Part shown: piece by piece, positions 1-12,486 of the stretch | Layout of the letters: every line of letters begins with the position of its first letter | How positions within the stretch are numbered: the stretch's first letter is position 1 | Assembly: GCA_947568835.1 (NCBI GenBank) | Contig: OX387605.1 | Span: forward strand, 22,448,418 to 22,512,417 | Direction: 5' to 3' | Length of the DNA: 64,000 nt | Source of the DNA: Protonemura montana | Taxonomy: Eukaryota; Arthropoda; Insecta; Plecoptera; Nemouridae | The notes under the pieces: model-generated | The model's database searches: none | What the model was told of the DNA's origin: nothing | The model's input: the letters and a program-made list of their open reading frames with translations, nothing else | Translations under genes and position numbers: made by a program

Positions 1-39
1 TATCTCAGAATTACATGATTTTGCCGTGTAATCGGTTAC

Positions 40-3000
40 CTGCGTTTCGGAGGTAGGCAGTCATGGCATCGGCCTTCTCCTTAGTCTCGAAGGAAGTCAG
101 CTGAAGACCCAGAGAGCGGCAATACTGGTAGGCAAGGAAGAAGTTGAGCTCGGGTGAGTAGGGGTTCATACGGCTGATGAAGTACTGGACACCGTCGAGC
201 TGGATCGTCGTAATTCGCTGACCTGCACACAGAGATAGGGAGAGTTTTAGGACAGTTATGCATTCGGAAAGTGCGTTTAACAGGGCTGTAAAACGACACA
301 CAACCCGTCGTCTTGTTTAAGGATGATGGTTATGTAGATCTACAGACGGTTTTTGTTCTACTTAAGAAGTCAGTCGCTTCAATGTCGGATAGTATTTTTA
401 TCATTTCACATATGAATTTCAAAGTGGGCAAAAGCGCATGCTTATCGATCGATATTATTCATGGCTTTTTTCCATGTCACATACAGGCCAAGCCTTTCAT
501 GCTAACAGTGCACGTCGACATTCGCAAATATCTATCGCCAATACCTAGTAGGGTCGTCAGGAAATGGCGCGTGCATTTTAATAATATGTTAAAGTGGAAA
601 AGTGAAGTTGGCAAAGTTTGTTAATCCCGTTGTCAATTTCTTGTGGCCATCTCATGCCCAAGTACGAACTCGTTCGTGGAAATCAAAGTATGCAATTATT
701 TACTTAGCACATCACCTAGGTTATTCACCTGTTGCCTCGCGGTGCACTCGCATTTCCTTAAACCCCGAGTACATACTAATTGCTCATTATCAATTTGCTT
801 GCGGTACATTGAGGCGTGTGCTTTTTACCGTCGATGGCTTAAGCAAAAACGATTACTCTCTCTCGTTGAACTTGCACTTTGACGTCAAGAAATTAATTGG
901 CTGGCTGCAACGCGACAACCGGATCCAATGGATGAGGGGTGTTGTCTTCTTTCTTGGAGGTACAAGTTATAACTTCTGTCATCTCGGCTTGCCATCTTGG
1001 CATATAGGTACGCGCAGAATGTTCGTTGTCAAAATATTCGCAAACCTGTTGGCTTCGCACCGGGCCCTGAATAAACTACACGATTTATTACGTTGCTTTT
1101 CAAGTTATCTTTGGCATAGTGCATTGACTCTGAACGTTGAATCGACTGGTAAGAAATTTTGACCACCATGCATAGCTGGCGTGCATGGACCCATGTGCAT
1201 TGACCCTCACGAAGTCTGCATGTTTAGCGAACAGGAAGAAAAATGTTCTCTCGCTGCCTGCGGCGACGCGAGATGGAAATAAAGTAGTATTCGATATTAT
1301 TAAACCAATTAGTGAGAGTGAAATAAATACTCAATTAACTTGCGAAGCGAATAGCATGCGATGATGGTATCTAAAGAAAATCTTGCCATAAATAAGTGGC
1401 ATTAGCTATTTTTTATATGCAGCACGTTAAGTCAGCGCGGAAGTGCATTCTATTGCCACACATCTATTTATAACTCATCAACTTATGACAAAAGCAGATA
1501 AAAAAGTAATTATTCTTACAACCGGCTCGTAGAACGGGACATCAAACATAAATTGTCTGCAATGTGATCCAAATTGCGATCGGAAATTATCGCCACTTAA
1601 TCGCGTCCATCCCCAAACGCTCTTAAAGACAGTCTGCTTGGTCACCATCGGTGTTTACAGCATCGTCTCGGACCTCTACAATTGACCCCAGCCACCCCGG
1701 CGCGGTATCTTATCGCCCACACAAAGAAGATTCTCACATGGTCGTATCCACACATCCCGTGAACGTTGACGCTATCATCCCACCTTTATACCTGGGCAGC
1801 CGCAGCCACCACCAAGCTACCGCGTGATAAATTATACAGAAAGCGATAAACTTATATTATTATAAAGAGCGCTGCATCGTTTACTATGGCGGCCATGAAA
1901 ACGAAAGTTTTTTTTTCATTCCAACCGATGTGTGTCCTTGGCCGCGAAGAATACCACACGGCGTAACACAGGTACTTAGCAAGGTGTATTACCGCACCCG
2001 CTGTCTGGTATGAGAGTAATCTCTTTGGTGTAATCACGCGACCGGTTCCTGCCCTTGGCCGCTGGCCGGACTCGGGCCGATAATCGCATACACAATGGAC
2101 CAAGTCGTGCGCAATGGTCACAGACCCCGACGCTCGAGGGTGACACGACCGTGACCGGTCACGGGTATAGGGGGGACACGACTGTGGTCGGTCACTGGAA
2201 ATTTGTCGCGCGCCCCTTGGAGACAATCGCCAATCAGTGTTTGTGAGAATGGTTTGAGGCGAAACCTGGAATGTTTCTCTGATAGTGTGACATTTTTAAA
2301 AATAATTTATTATGAGAAGAACTGATCCCAAGTTTTTTCTCCTCGATTAGTAGCGCAAACGTTTTAATCCAATCACTCGCTGGAGCTAATGCCCTACATT
2401 ATATTGCAGCAGAAAAGAAAAGTTCTCAATGATTATGGTGATGATTGTTCACGGTTTAACGGCGCATCAGCACATGATTTTGAAAACATAAATTAACGTA
2501 TTAATATTATTATTAATAATTATTATTGTTATTAATATTAATGTATTATTAATTCATTCATTCATTAATACATTAATAATTATTAAAGTAAATTGCTCAA
2601 TCTTGGACGTGAGACCATATTTCTTGGAAAATGCATGCAGCCTGCGGATTGTCTCTGCTAATATACCTACACGTTCCGTGGCAGCCCACCTTGCATTACA
2701 AGTTTTGAGACGAATGCGAGTTCGACGAAATCGACCTCACCCCTTCCTTCCTTCCTTACCCAAGACAATTCTGCTCTAAACCAGAAGCAAATTTGTGGAT
2801 TCCCAGACAATGAAGACAATTAATATCAGTGCGGGAACTTGTGATCGATAGCTCAACATATTGAAGTATCGCGCGAACTTTGAATAAAACCCGCGTCAAT
2901 ATATCACGCGTGCGTGAGTGTGGCAGCCCACGCACCGCCGCATCGGTTGCGTGGGCGACACCCCATCATCACATATCGCCCACCACTAGGGTGTCAGTCT

Positions 3001-3536
3001 CAGGGTGCGACGAGATTAATTATTCTGTCTGTGCGCGATTGTCTTCCCAAGTGCTCAACTTCCGTCGGTGTCGAAGGAACAATCGACGCGCCGTTGAATG
3101 CCAACGACGCGTCGTGAGTCGTGTGTCTCGTGACTCGTGACTCGTTAGAAATTTCGAAAAAATCAAATGCCGCAGTTTTGTTTCAGAAACTGAAAATGGC
3201 CACAGTAAAATTTTGGGCAAGAATGATCTTTGTACAATTCCTGTACCATGGCGTCGATAAAATCTGTGATCATACTCATCAAGGAATCTAAAATAGCAAC
3301 TGTTTTCCAATTTTTACAAGAGTCAGTTGATTATTCTTTTGTTTTTAGCCACCCTTGTCAAGCACTCCATAGAACGATTTCATATTTTCGCTTTACTAAT
3401 TGAAAATGGTAACACCATCACCCCAAATAAAGCACACCACTTTGAGCCACCCTTCCAATTAGAACTTACCAAAACCAGGAGCGAGCAGTGCGGCGAAGAC
3501 TACCGCCGTCGCAGCTACAAATGTGGCAGTCTTCAT
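40..3536 (-). CDS. Secreted C-type lectin, first two coding exons (partial, runs off left edge)
   Basis: Two exons join in phase. Exon 1 (3536 to 3470) begins at an ATG and encodes a signal peptide starting MKTATFVAATAVVFAALLAP, so the product should enter the secretory pathway; it ends in a GTAAGT donor. Exon 2 (222 to 40) follows a tgtgcag acceptor, and the split Gly codon restores the frame as GQRITTIQLDGVQYFISR. It continues with AYQYCRSLGLQLTSFETKEKA, the first Cys and the LxS helix region typical of a C-type lectin domain, and ends at a GTAACC donor, so the rest of the domain lies left of the window. Family members bind sugars and act in immunity or cuticle and matrix biology; the sugar-binding residues are not in view, so binding cannot be judged. 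The ~3.2 kb intron (223-3469) holds no exon I can support. Confidence 0.82.
2495..2592. repeat. AT-rich imperfect palindromic microsatellite
   Basis: A run of TTA/TAA/ATT units that reads almost the same on both strands, including three ATTC units near 2550-2565. It lies in the first intron of the lectin gene. It is a low-complexity tract with no coding content. Confidence 0.7.
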
Positions 3537-6168
3537 ATCTGTCGCTTGTCGCGTGTCGCTTGTCGCTTGTCGTCTGGTAGGCGTTGAAGTCTCCTCGCTC
3601 CGTGCGTCGTTGCGACTGAGATGGCGTTTGGCCATTGCCAGCCTTTTTGTGCCCTCGGCCCGGCTCTACGGGGTCGCGGAGCGGGGCGTGGGGGGCGGTA
3701 GGGGGGTAGCCTCTCCGTCCGCGCGGCCCTCCCCGGCCGCGAGCACGATGGTACATCCTTTGTCTCCCACCACGGCCATCCTCAGCCGCCCGCTGTCTTC
3801 TTCTTCGTATCCACATTTGCATAAACTCCCGGGAGAAAACGAAAACAAAGCAGTTTCATGTTAGCATCGGATTCGGTGACGCATCTCTTGGGCACTGCCC
3901 CGGGCATTGTTCTTCGGCGGCGTGGTTTTTCCTGCTGCTACTCGAGACCGTCGCGTTTTGGATCTGAAGGCGCCATCCAGTTTTTCTCGACTCTCGCGTT
4001 TTGCAGCCCGTGTTTGCTTTGCTTGCTTTCCTGACCTCACGACTGCTGAGTTAATGGTGCAGAAACCGATTCACGTTTATCGTTGTTTCTTGAGAGCGCT
4101 CTTTGCTTTTCGTTTTTCATCGTTTTCTGCTCTCGTTCGCCGTCTTTTCATTCTCTTTGGTATTCGCTATCGATACATTGACTCGATGAGAAGAATTGAA
4201 CCATGAACCATGAAACTGAAAGTAAACATTAACGTAAAACTCGCTGCTGGGAGGTGCACCACAGCTGGAGGATAGCTTTTTCCCCGTCATCATAATTAAT
4301 AACACGTATTAAAATAACAATTTGACCCAACATCTGCACAACGCTAGCACGCAGGCGCATGAGAAACAGTTTGGTTCCTAGAAGTTGCCATTTCTCAGGC
4401 CCTCATCCCAATGGCAGCCTCCTTCGTCATCTTCGACTTATCCTGTCCCATATCTCGCTCCACCCCTGCCAGATGATTGATGCACGCTCGGCCAGCACCG
4501 CCGTCGGCGATCACTCGACATTGATTCGGGTATCAGACTCATCTCCCGACTCAAACTCTACCCAGGTATTGGTGCATGGAGTCGCGCTTTGCATCCCCAT
4601 CGTTGCATGTGGATAAGCGATTTGGCCGTGAGCAAAGGCAAGCGGAATGCGGTCCCAGCTCCATCTGCATGATGCGCTATCTGCACCCGACTTTGCGGAC
4701 CGAAGAGGATGCTGCCGAGGTTGGCAACGCAGTTTGCGTCGATTGACATGTCTCTCATGCGTTGGCCAATGCTACATGACAACGCACGTGCGTGTGATGT
4801 GTGCCAGACCCTTCCGCTTTGACGGGCTCCTCGCTTCCGGAGACGCGTTCTACCACCTTCCTTGAGGAAGTTGTCGAGTGTGACTCATGTCTGGTCTCTG
4901 TCCAATGCCACTGAATGGTCAGTGATTATACCATTATCGATTGGAGACATTTCTGGCCATGATTCGCTGGACGTGGTTCGATTGCCGATTCGGTGGCGGA
5001 AGCTTGGCCGATTGTCGGTTCTGTTTCGGTGGACGCTGCCGGGGCCGGGGCGTTTGTCACGCTTTTCGTCGCTCTGCGATCCGGACCGGCCCCGGCAACG
5101 GCGTGACAATAGCTGCCGCAAACAAGCCAGACTAATTTGAGAACTTAATTTTATGCACACATCAAGATGGCGCTCCTTATTTTGCGCATCTGTTTGGCGA
5201 AAGGAAGCGTCGCGAACCGGAACTCTGTGCTAAGCGGTGCCGATGGATCTTCTATGTCTCTGAACCAGAACAGAACAGTTGGAGAGTTCACGATCGCTCG
5301 TGCAAGGAACATGCTCGTGCCCTTTGCGGCCCTCTCTTTTGGCTTTCAGAGACTCGTTCAAGCAGTTCAAGCTATTAGCGCTTTCGATAAAAACTATTAA
5401 AACTACGTATATGGGTATTTTATAATTAACAACACTGTAACCGTCTCAAAAATTGATGCCCAAACGGGGACTCGAACCCCGATAGTAAAATACCCCGCGC
5501 ATTGCAAGCGTTTGCAATTTAAATAATATTTCTACCTAATACATACATAGGTATCCAAAATATCTTGTATTAATTACACGGTTTGAATGTCAACAATGCT
5601 AGTGTTTAATTTCAAGTTTGCAGCTCGTATCTTTCGTGGAAATTTGTAGTTATCTGTAAAAAACTACTTTTTATTTGGTGAATTGCATAACGAATATTGA
5701 TTAGAATCGATTGAAACTTAAGATAAGAACGCATGCATCTATACAAAAAAATGTTAATAATATTTGTGGGCCAACCAATAAGGCGGGTTTTAACCAGATG
5801 TGGTAGCTGCTGGTTGGTTTTCTGTGTCATTTTTGAATTATGATGCATTAAGATGCATTACGATGTAAGATGATTAAGATGATTAAGATGCAGAACATGG
5901 GCGAATCAAACCTTTGACCGTTCGACAAAGCATGAAATAATATTTCGATGTAATAATATATCAATGTAATAATATTGGAGGATGCTTTTATCGTCAAGTT
6001 CTTTAGGAGTTCAAGGTATTGCGAAGGATTTGCGAAGAAGCTTACGCTCGATATGTTATAATTTCTAATTCTACGTTCTGAGGTCGTAGAGTCATATACA
6101 TGAAGACCTAAACTTGATCAATACGAACAAATATTCTCTATTTTTCCGAACCTTCCCGAACATTATCC
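3537..6168. other. Non-genic interval upstream of the lectin
   Basis: Immediately above the lectin start codon, 3536-3580 carries short repeats of gtcgctt/gtcgcgt. From about 3600 to 5130 the DNA is GC-rich with several short open frames on both strands; none has a splice-bounded, recognisable product. This may be promoter or 5'-UTR DNA of the minus-strand lectin. From 5400 it becomes AT-rich and contains a fragment of a tRNA-like repeat (5427-5535). I see no supported gene. Confidence 0.5.
5427..5535 (-). repeat. Fragment of the inverted-repeat tRNA-like element (see 26538-26771)
   Basis: The segment AACACTGTAACCGTCTCAAA followed by an antisense B-box-like GGACTCGAACCCC matches, in reverse, the right half of the element at 26.6 kb. 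The next stretch, CATTGCAAGCGTTTGCAATT at about 5498-5521, matches the DNA just outside the right terminal repeat of that element. The family therefore probably extends beyond its inverted repeats. Only half of the element is present here. Confidence 0.65.
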
Positions 6169-6241
6169 GCCGAAATAGCTCAGTTGGGAGAGCGTTAGAC
6201 TGAAGATCTAAAGGTCCCTGGTTCGATCCCTGGTTTCGGCA
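6169..6241 (+). tRNA. tRNA-Phe (GAA)
   Basis: A 73-nt cloverleaf: acceptor stem GCCGAAA paired with TTTCGGC plus discriminator A, A-box TAGCTCAGTTGGGAGAGC, anticodon loop CTGAAGA with anticodon GAA, B-box GGTTCGATCCC, and a T-rich Pol III terminator just after (TTTTTTTT near 6246). There is no intron. All stems pair, unlike the many tRNA-like repeats elsewhere in the window, so this is a true gene. Confidence 0.96.
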
Positions 6242-8205
6242 TTAGTTTTTTTTTGTAATAAATAAAATCAAATTTTTTAAATTGTGACAAAATGTTGTAT
6301 TTTGAAGAAAAATAGACGATTAGAGAGAAATAAATGAAAACAAGTGCCTATTACCTAATCTTACACAATTATTGAATAGAAATCTTCTCGTGTACTTTCC
6401 CAATTATTCAAACGTCATGATGCTTCAGATCTTTCCTATACTTCGTAGCTCTTCACCAATTAGTATGGTAAGCTCATTAACTTGTTTTTATGAACACACG
6501 TAAGACTAGTTCGGATCGTGTTCGAAATATAATTAAATAATTGTAATTACGCCTGAATAATTGATATGCTTGTATGCTCCACCTATCTGTGCATTTGACG
6601 TCTAAAAATACTCTGAAATCGTTTGCTCGCTGGCTCTTCCCGGAACCTCGCGCCTGTCCGACGGCGACGCGTCCAATTCCATGCATGGTCTGGCCTTTGA
6701 GACGCCGCGCAACACCTGTGGATTTACGACAGGCGGCCAGCGGCGTTTGGCCCAAGACCCCTGTTTCGCTTTCAACAAGTGGCGTAGGTCCAGGATCCTA
6801 CGGGTTAGGGAATGGTTGGGGGCAATGGATATCGAAACAATTATCCTTGACGGCCCAAACAAACGATTTGGCAGTAGATCATCTATACAAATCAATAGTC
6901 ATAGTATGCTGTGCAAATAAAAACTGGTGGCGATTTTATTAACAAGTTTTCGACCCAATCTTTTATATGAGTAATCGCCTCCCAGGTCGGAATTTTGGCT
7001 GGCGTGTGCCAGGAACCCATAATGGAAATAATTATGTACAAAGTTATTAAATTCGTGACTCTGGGTTTTCGAATTGGCGGATTGGGCAAAGAGTCACCAA
7101 AATACGGCGCTAAACCCAATCATTCGCTATAGGGGACCAGCCAAGAAAGGCGCCGGGGCCCACCTAGTCCCGGGGCCCCCATGGGCCTCGACACTTTCTA
7201 TTTCTTCTTGCCCGTGCTGGGCCGGACAGCTTCTTCGTGCCCTTGGCCTTGTCCTCCGCGATACAGTCATGGGAACACCGCCCATCCACGATCGCTTGCA
7301 TCATACATCATTGCACCCGGACACTTTCTTTTCTTCACTTTCCTTAGACCTTGACCCATGGAGGCCGCGGCGGCGGCGGCGGCGATCGTTCGTTACGTAC
7401 ACGAAACGATACCTCCTTGCGACAAAAAAATGCGTCTGCTTCCATTTAAGATGTCTTCCGAAGCGGCTACATATCTTTCACGAGCAACTTGGGGGATGAA
7501 TTGTTAAGGGCTTATTCACTGATGCCATACGCCGAAGTAAAGCGGCCTCCTTGAGAAATGGGTGAACTTTAGAGACTATAAATTCAAATCTTTATTGAAG
7601 TTATCATTTTCTTGGTCACGACTCACGTCTGAACTGCAAGCGACTTACCTTGCTCCGGTTCATTCTGCAGACCGAACAAGATAGAAGTCATTTGCCACCA
7701 ACAGCCCCGTGCTTTCGCGAAATTAAAATCACAACGATGCATGGGCTTAATCATCTTTTGGTCGACAACGATAAACAATTCATACAAATAGATTTTTACT
7801 GAGTAACTTTACAGTATAGAAAACTGTTCACACGTGGCTTCCGTCAGTTTAAAACCACTCCTACTATGATTATGCGTGACCATGTTACACGATTTCGAAT
7901 TAAATAATTGTTCTGTTTTTGATTCGCGTGAAAAGCTACCTTTAGGTGTAAAGCAAAAACGTGCACAACTTCCATGCTTCGTGCTTGCCGCATGCATGCA
8001 CTCCCGTATCGCGAAGTGGATGATCCAATTAGAGTCAACTCCATCGTCATGAACGAACGGTCAAGTCAACTACTAGACCTAGACCTCAAGAGTGCACCAC
8101 TATAACAAGCAGTACTCAGAACACCGTCTATGATAAGACAATGTTCTACCCACAATACAAGGCCTTATCAGGACACCAGCCTCAATGTTCTGTTTCCTTG
8201 TTCAG
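6242..8205. other. Non-genic interval, probable intron of the carboxypeptidase gene
   Basis: Several GC-rich patches (6600-6830, 7140-7420, including a short GGC run at 7366-7383) hold short open frames on both strands, but none shows a recognisable product or agrees in phase with the exon starting at 8206. A lysine-rich minus-strand reading at 7140-7260 is too short to support. The earlier exons of the carboxypeptidase gene were looked for and not found. Confidence 0.45.
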
Positions 8206-10606
8206 CCACCGGTGCGGGCTGACAGATGAGGATCTAAACCGTCGCTGGAGTCGTCCCAACCCCACTCTGCACCCCGTGATCTACCACACCAAGGGGCTGA
8301 TCGACTACTGCACACGAGTTCTGCACAAACCGCCAGCCGTCTACTGCGACTACCACGGACACTCGCGCCGCAAGAACGTCTTCCTTTACGGCTGCTCGAC
8401 CGCTGGCAGCTGGAGTGACCTAGACCGTGCGCAGACAGAGGATCCGGCCGAGTATCTGGTAGGTGCAGCAATGCGCAGCCATTGTCAGCCCAAAGACCCG
8501 ACAAACTATCTTTTAGGTACATGTGTACGTAGCCCCTTTTCTAGTATCTGTTAGGTGCAGCTTTGCGCAACCTGGGGACCCTGCCGAGTATGTGTCAGGT
8601 GCATCCGTGCGCAGTAGAGTGAAGCTACGCGCAGCCATTCACAGACGTGTATAACGCAGGTCGCGCACCAACACAACTTGTAACTGACCTTAAATATCAG
8701 CTGAGGGAGTGGGTGGAGGTGGGGCTGTGAAGGACGGTGGTTCTACTTAAACACCCTGCAGAAGCTGACACACCTGACCTAGCAGTTCTAATTACTTTGT
8801 GTAACACCTCCCCGCCTTCCATGTGCAGATGCTCCCACACCTGATGAAACAGTTCTCGCCGTCGTTTTCGCTCTCCTCGTGCAACTTTCGGGTGGAACGC
8901 GGCCGCGAATCGACCGCACGCGTCGCCGTTTGGCGCGAGTTCGGCGTGAAACGCAGCTACACGATGGAGAGCAGCTACTGCGGCTGCGACCAGGGCCTCT
9001 ACCAGGGCCACCACCTGGACACGCTGCACCTGAAAGAGGTGGGCGCCACCTTTTGCGAGGCTGTCTACGCGATGAACGACGACACGTCGTGGCGAATGAA
9101 CCTGGTGCTGGGTCCGGACACTGGGGAAAATGAAAGGTGAGTGTGTGCGTGGGTGGTGGAGGAGACTGGCTGAACGGGTCGGCTTTACTGTTTCACGACT
9201 CTGGGCTCAAACGCAGGCCGCAGCGAGGCTTGACATCGCTCTTCTACATATTTGATTCTACCGCTGCGTTTTCTAAAAGTCAAAATTATTTGCTGTGGAG
9301 AATATACCATCAACTGTCTGATCATAATCAGCTGTAAATATGTGGATGGTAAATGTTGCGATGGTCCAACTGAAAAACTGTCAGGAAACTACGGCTTCAC
9401 ATAACTGGTAGTCGAGTAGAAGCATTCAAGTCACTCGATTTGACTGCAACAGATTGATTGGTTAACGACGCACTGTTTTGACAACGGGACCTGTGGCACT
9501 GTCTTATGACGTCAGAGCACGAACTTCAACAGAGCCGTGAACTTAAGTAAAACTGGCCCGAAATTCGTATGATGTAGCGTAGACATCGCACCTGGGAATG
9601 TCGCCCCCTAGAATTTACAGTGAATATTTCCACGCACTGGCACTTTTTAGTTGATATGGAAGACTCATCAAGTCATGCACTTACTTTTGTAGTTGTCCCA
9701 CATGTTCCGAGATGGTTTCCAAGCAGTCAACTACGAGGCACTATGCGTGCATTCTACAGCCGAAGGAAGATGTTGTGATAATCTACTTCATGTTTTCTTG
9801 TCCCAAAGCCCGGGCCCATGTTACGCCCTGACTCATTGTCCCCCAACGGTGAGTTCTGTGCGAGAGGTCACCTGAACGCAAGGCAAGTTCCAAGAACAGC
9901 TCCCACTCATCTGCAACGCATGTCCGAACCTTACTATGACCTGCGACCTACTACTCGCCCGTTTGTGTTTTATTGTGTGATCATACTAACATGACCTCGA
10001 ACTTCGATTTCCAATTTTTTGCATAGATTTTTTTGTCACATTTTTTTTTAATTTTTGTCAATTTTGTATATTACAGGACGGTATTTACTTATCCTACTGA
10101 CTTTATAATTAATGCTTTCAAATACTACCATGTTTCTTTTTTTCTCTTGGACGACAAGTTGCCTGGAAATTCTCCCAGAATTTCAGTCCCTGCACCCAAA
10201 AAAAGAACAAGATTGAAACAAAGCTATCGAATAGTTCCACGCATCGACGAATCTTGACTCTGACCAGCGAAGCGTATCATTTAATTTCCATACAATAATA
10301 ATACAGAAAAATGCTGCTTCAAAACTGCCTCAGAACGCATTCGCAGCGTTCACCTTTGATATTCATATCTAAGTTCATGTTATTTTTACACCCCCAGTAG
10401 CTTTTCTTTAGCCTTTTTTACCTGACCTGAGACGCAATTATCTTCGTGAAATTCCACCTGTTTCGGTCACCTCTGACGCTTCCGTGCCTGTCCACAGCAC
10501 GAAGACGCTGTTCAGCGTTCCTGTCCGGAAGGAGGGCGACTCTGACATCGACAGCGACTCCTTGGAGAACAGCGATAGCGACGAGGAGGAAGACTGTCAC
10601 CTGTAA
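8206..10606 (+). CDS. AGTPBP1: Cytosolic carboxypeptidase, CCP1/Nna1 type, last three exons (partial)
   Basis: The exons are 8206-8458, 8829-9136 and 10498-10606, with agreeing phases and stop TAA at 10604. CCPs are M14 zinc carboxypeptidases that trim glutamates from tubulin tails and other proteins in the cytosol. Exon 1 reads [14 protein letters not shown] and then YHTKG and [17 protein letters not shown], giving the NRRW substrate-carboxylate site and the last zinc-ligand His. Exon 2 gives [17 protein letters not shown] and [14 protein letters not shown], the catalytic Glu lying in YTMES. The CGCDQG form points to CCP1/CCP4 rather than CCP2, 5 or 6. Exon 3 is an acidic Ser/Asp/Glu tail ending EEEDCHL. 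The phase at 8206 needs an upstream exon ending in AA, expected to encode ...PDGVxNGN; it and the HxxE zinc motif are not in the window. Confidence 0.92.
8440..8616 (+). repeat. Degenerate tandem copies of an exon end and its splice donor
   Basis: The last bases of carboxypeptidase exon 8206-8458 and its donor (GCCGAGTATCTG|GTAGGTGC, then aatgcgcag) recur in diverged form downstream at about 8494-8530, 8541-8570 and 8576-8616 (for example GCCGAGTATGTGTCAGGTGC, then cgtgcgcag). Only the first copy is in frame with the recognised protein. The spacing is 30-50 bp, so this looks like local slippage that carried the splice site with it. Confidence 0.6.
9459..9525 (-). repeat. 5S-derived SINE, tail fragment
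   Basis: The string TTAACGACGCACTGTTTTGA followed by CAACGGGACCTGTGGCACTG and a tcttatgacg stretch matches the tail end of the longer copies at 27988-28352 and 36260-36636, in the same orientation. The 5S-like head is absent. The fragment lies in the second intron of the carboxypeptidase gene. Confidence 0.6.
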
Positions 10607-10682
10607 TCTTTTTTGATGCTGTCATGTCATGCACGCCTACCCCAATGTTCTGTACCGTTGATCACTTGTGTGACTGCCACTG

Positions 10683-10688
10683 ATTAAA
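10683..10688 (+). promoter_or_regulatory. Candidate poly(A) signal of the carboxypeptidase gene
   Basis: An ATTAAA hexamer lies 77 bases after the TAA stop, followed by a T/G-rich stretch. It is the nearest standard variant signal downstream of the gene. Confidence 0.5.
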
Positions 10689-10992
10689 TTTCGTGTTTGC
10701 TGGTGAGCGCAGTCGCTTTGTGACTTGTGATATACCTATACTTGCTACATTGTATACGTTTTCTTACGATCTCGGACATTGCAAATGTTGATAAACGAAA
10801 AGACAGTAACGAAAAGATAGTAACTATTTTGGTTTCATATTGCGCTAATTAGTTACCTGTCTCAGCACTATCCTGAACCGTTTTCATTCTTGATCATTTG
10901 TTTTTCCTCTTGTTTACTACTAGTACTTTCCCATTTCAAGTGCGCAGCCAGCCGAATTGGTCAAACAATTGAAGTAACCCCCCCGACTGACA

Positions 10993-12486
10993 GCGGAGAA
11001 GCACATCATCGCACCCCACCACACAGGCCACGACCGCATGGCGAGAAACGCCGCCGGGCCTTCACGACATCACGTAGGAATATTGGAACGGGTTGTAACG
11101 CTTCAGTTTGACATTTTTTGACAATCAGCGCTACATAAGAAGGCTAATACAACCGATTTGTTTCTGCTAAGCAGCCAAATATGATATTCAGGTCAAAAAT
11201 TACTACATTTAAAATATGTCTTAGCAACATGGTCACTTAAGGATTACAGTAAGTATTTTTTTCCAAAACTAAAAAGTGGCCCCGCTTTCGGGATACGAAC
11301 TCGGACCCTCTGAGCATGAAGCAGACAATTCAACCGCCCGGCCACTGAGCGTGTCGAAGTTTGTGAAGATTTCTTTGTGCCTATCAAATGGTACGTGACA
11401 ATGCCAGCCTGCGATAGCCGAGCGAGTAGTATCCGGTTACCGATCGTTGTCTGATATTAATTGATCAAGTTCGTTTGATACCCAACAGGTTGCGCTAACG
11501 ATTATTGCGCTAACGATTATTGTGCTAACTCGACTGCGGGTTCGGTGAGACTTGGTACATGACCAGGGTACGAGTGATCATTACAGGATATCAGCTGGCT
11601 TACCACCAGCCGGCCTCCATCGTCTCGATCTGTCACGACGGATCTTGGCAAACGATGGTCGCCCTTTTCTTGTAGTGGTAAATGGAATCGTCCTCTTCGT
11701 TGGAGGCAAGGTGCAATTTTTGTTCGCACCTTTCACTGTCTATGCACTAAGTGCACGGATTGTGGATGGTGTCCGTTGCACGTTATATGCAAGCATTCGT
11801 CATGTGTGAAGTGCATGCCACATGACGCTGGAGGCTATGCATCCTGCAGTAGTTTTCGATCAGTCCTCCGCGAGCGCGGCGCCGACGTCATCACCGCAGG
11901 GAGCAAATCTAGCAATGAAAATAATTTTCTTTTTAAAGCATGATCGCCGAAAGCGTCGCGACGTCGACAACGGCGCCACCTGCTAGCCGGGTTCGGACCA
12001 ATTCTGAAAAAAATTGAAAAAAATCTTGCCCTGGAAAATGAATGGGGTTATAAACAAAAAGCCCAACATGGACGGGTATCGAACGCAGCACCTTCAGAAC
12101 ACGGGTCAGACACTCTACCTGCTCGACCACTCGAGCTGCTCTGAAAGATGATGGTTTTTTAGGATTGATAAACTGTTGAAATGTGACGACAGCGACAAAA
12201 AAATCTGAACAAATCTCGACCATTACATCGATAATTTTCAATTAAAAAATATTTTGAAGCCAGTATTATAATCCATCAGATTAAATATCGCCCATCGAGG
12301 TCTTGTTCGGTTTACTCATCTTAGATCTTTCACCATGGATGAACAAACTGCCATTGAACACAACCATGAATCCAAAACATATACGGAATTTCCGACGGAA
12401 TTCTAACCGGTCGCATTGTCGACTCGTTTGAGTCTAGGCCTTAGACCCGCAATAGCCACGTGATTTGAATCTTGCCGCCGCCGTCA
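10993..12486. repeat. Tandem array unit 1 (~1.49 kb)
   Basis: First of three head-to-tail units that begin near the shared string CAGGCCACGACC. It contains two antisense tRNA-like modules: 11276-11350 (B-box-like core GGATACGAACTCGGACCC in reverse, A-box-like CCGCCCGGCCACTGAGC) and 12061-12143 (ACGGGTATCGAACGCAGC). The 11409-11940 part also carries a 15-bp direct repeat, GCGCTAACGATTATT. A short open frame at 11552-11809 occurs in both full units but resembles no known protein. It lacks a ~205-bp segment present in units 2 and 3. Confidence 0.75.

Noticed and set aside
602-1162. 186-codon plus-strand open frame
   Set aside because: Lies within the lectin intron, resembles no protein family, and contains no domain signature.
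5430-5500. Possible tRNA gene at the antisense B-box near 5462
   Set aside because: Only the T arm is tRNA-like; the rest matches the inverted-repeat element, so it is a repeat fragment.
7140-7260. Lysine-rich minus-strand reading resembling a histone tail
   Set aside because: Too short, no start or domain, interrupted quickly on both sides; probably chance in GC-rich DNA.
11552-11809. 85-codon open frame repeated at 13242-13499 with one residue changed
   Set aside because: Its conservation is explained by the near-identical DNA of the tandem units; no domain, and synonymous and other changes are too few to show constraint.
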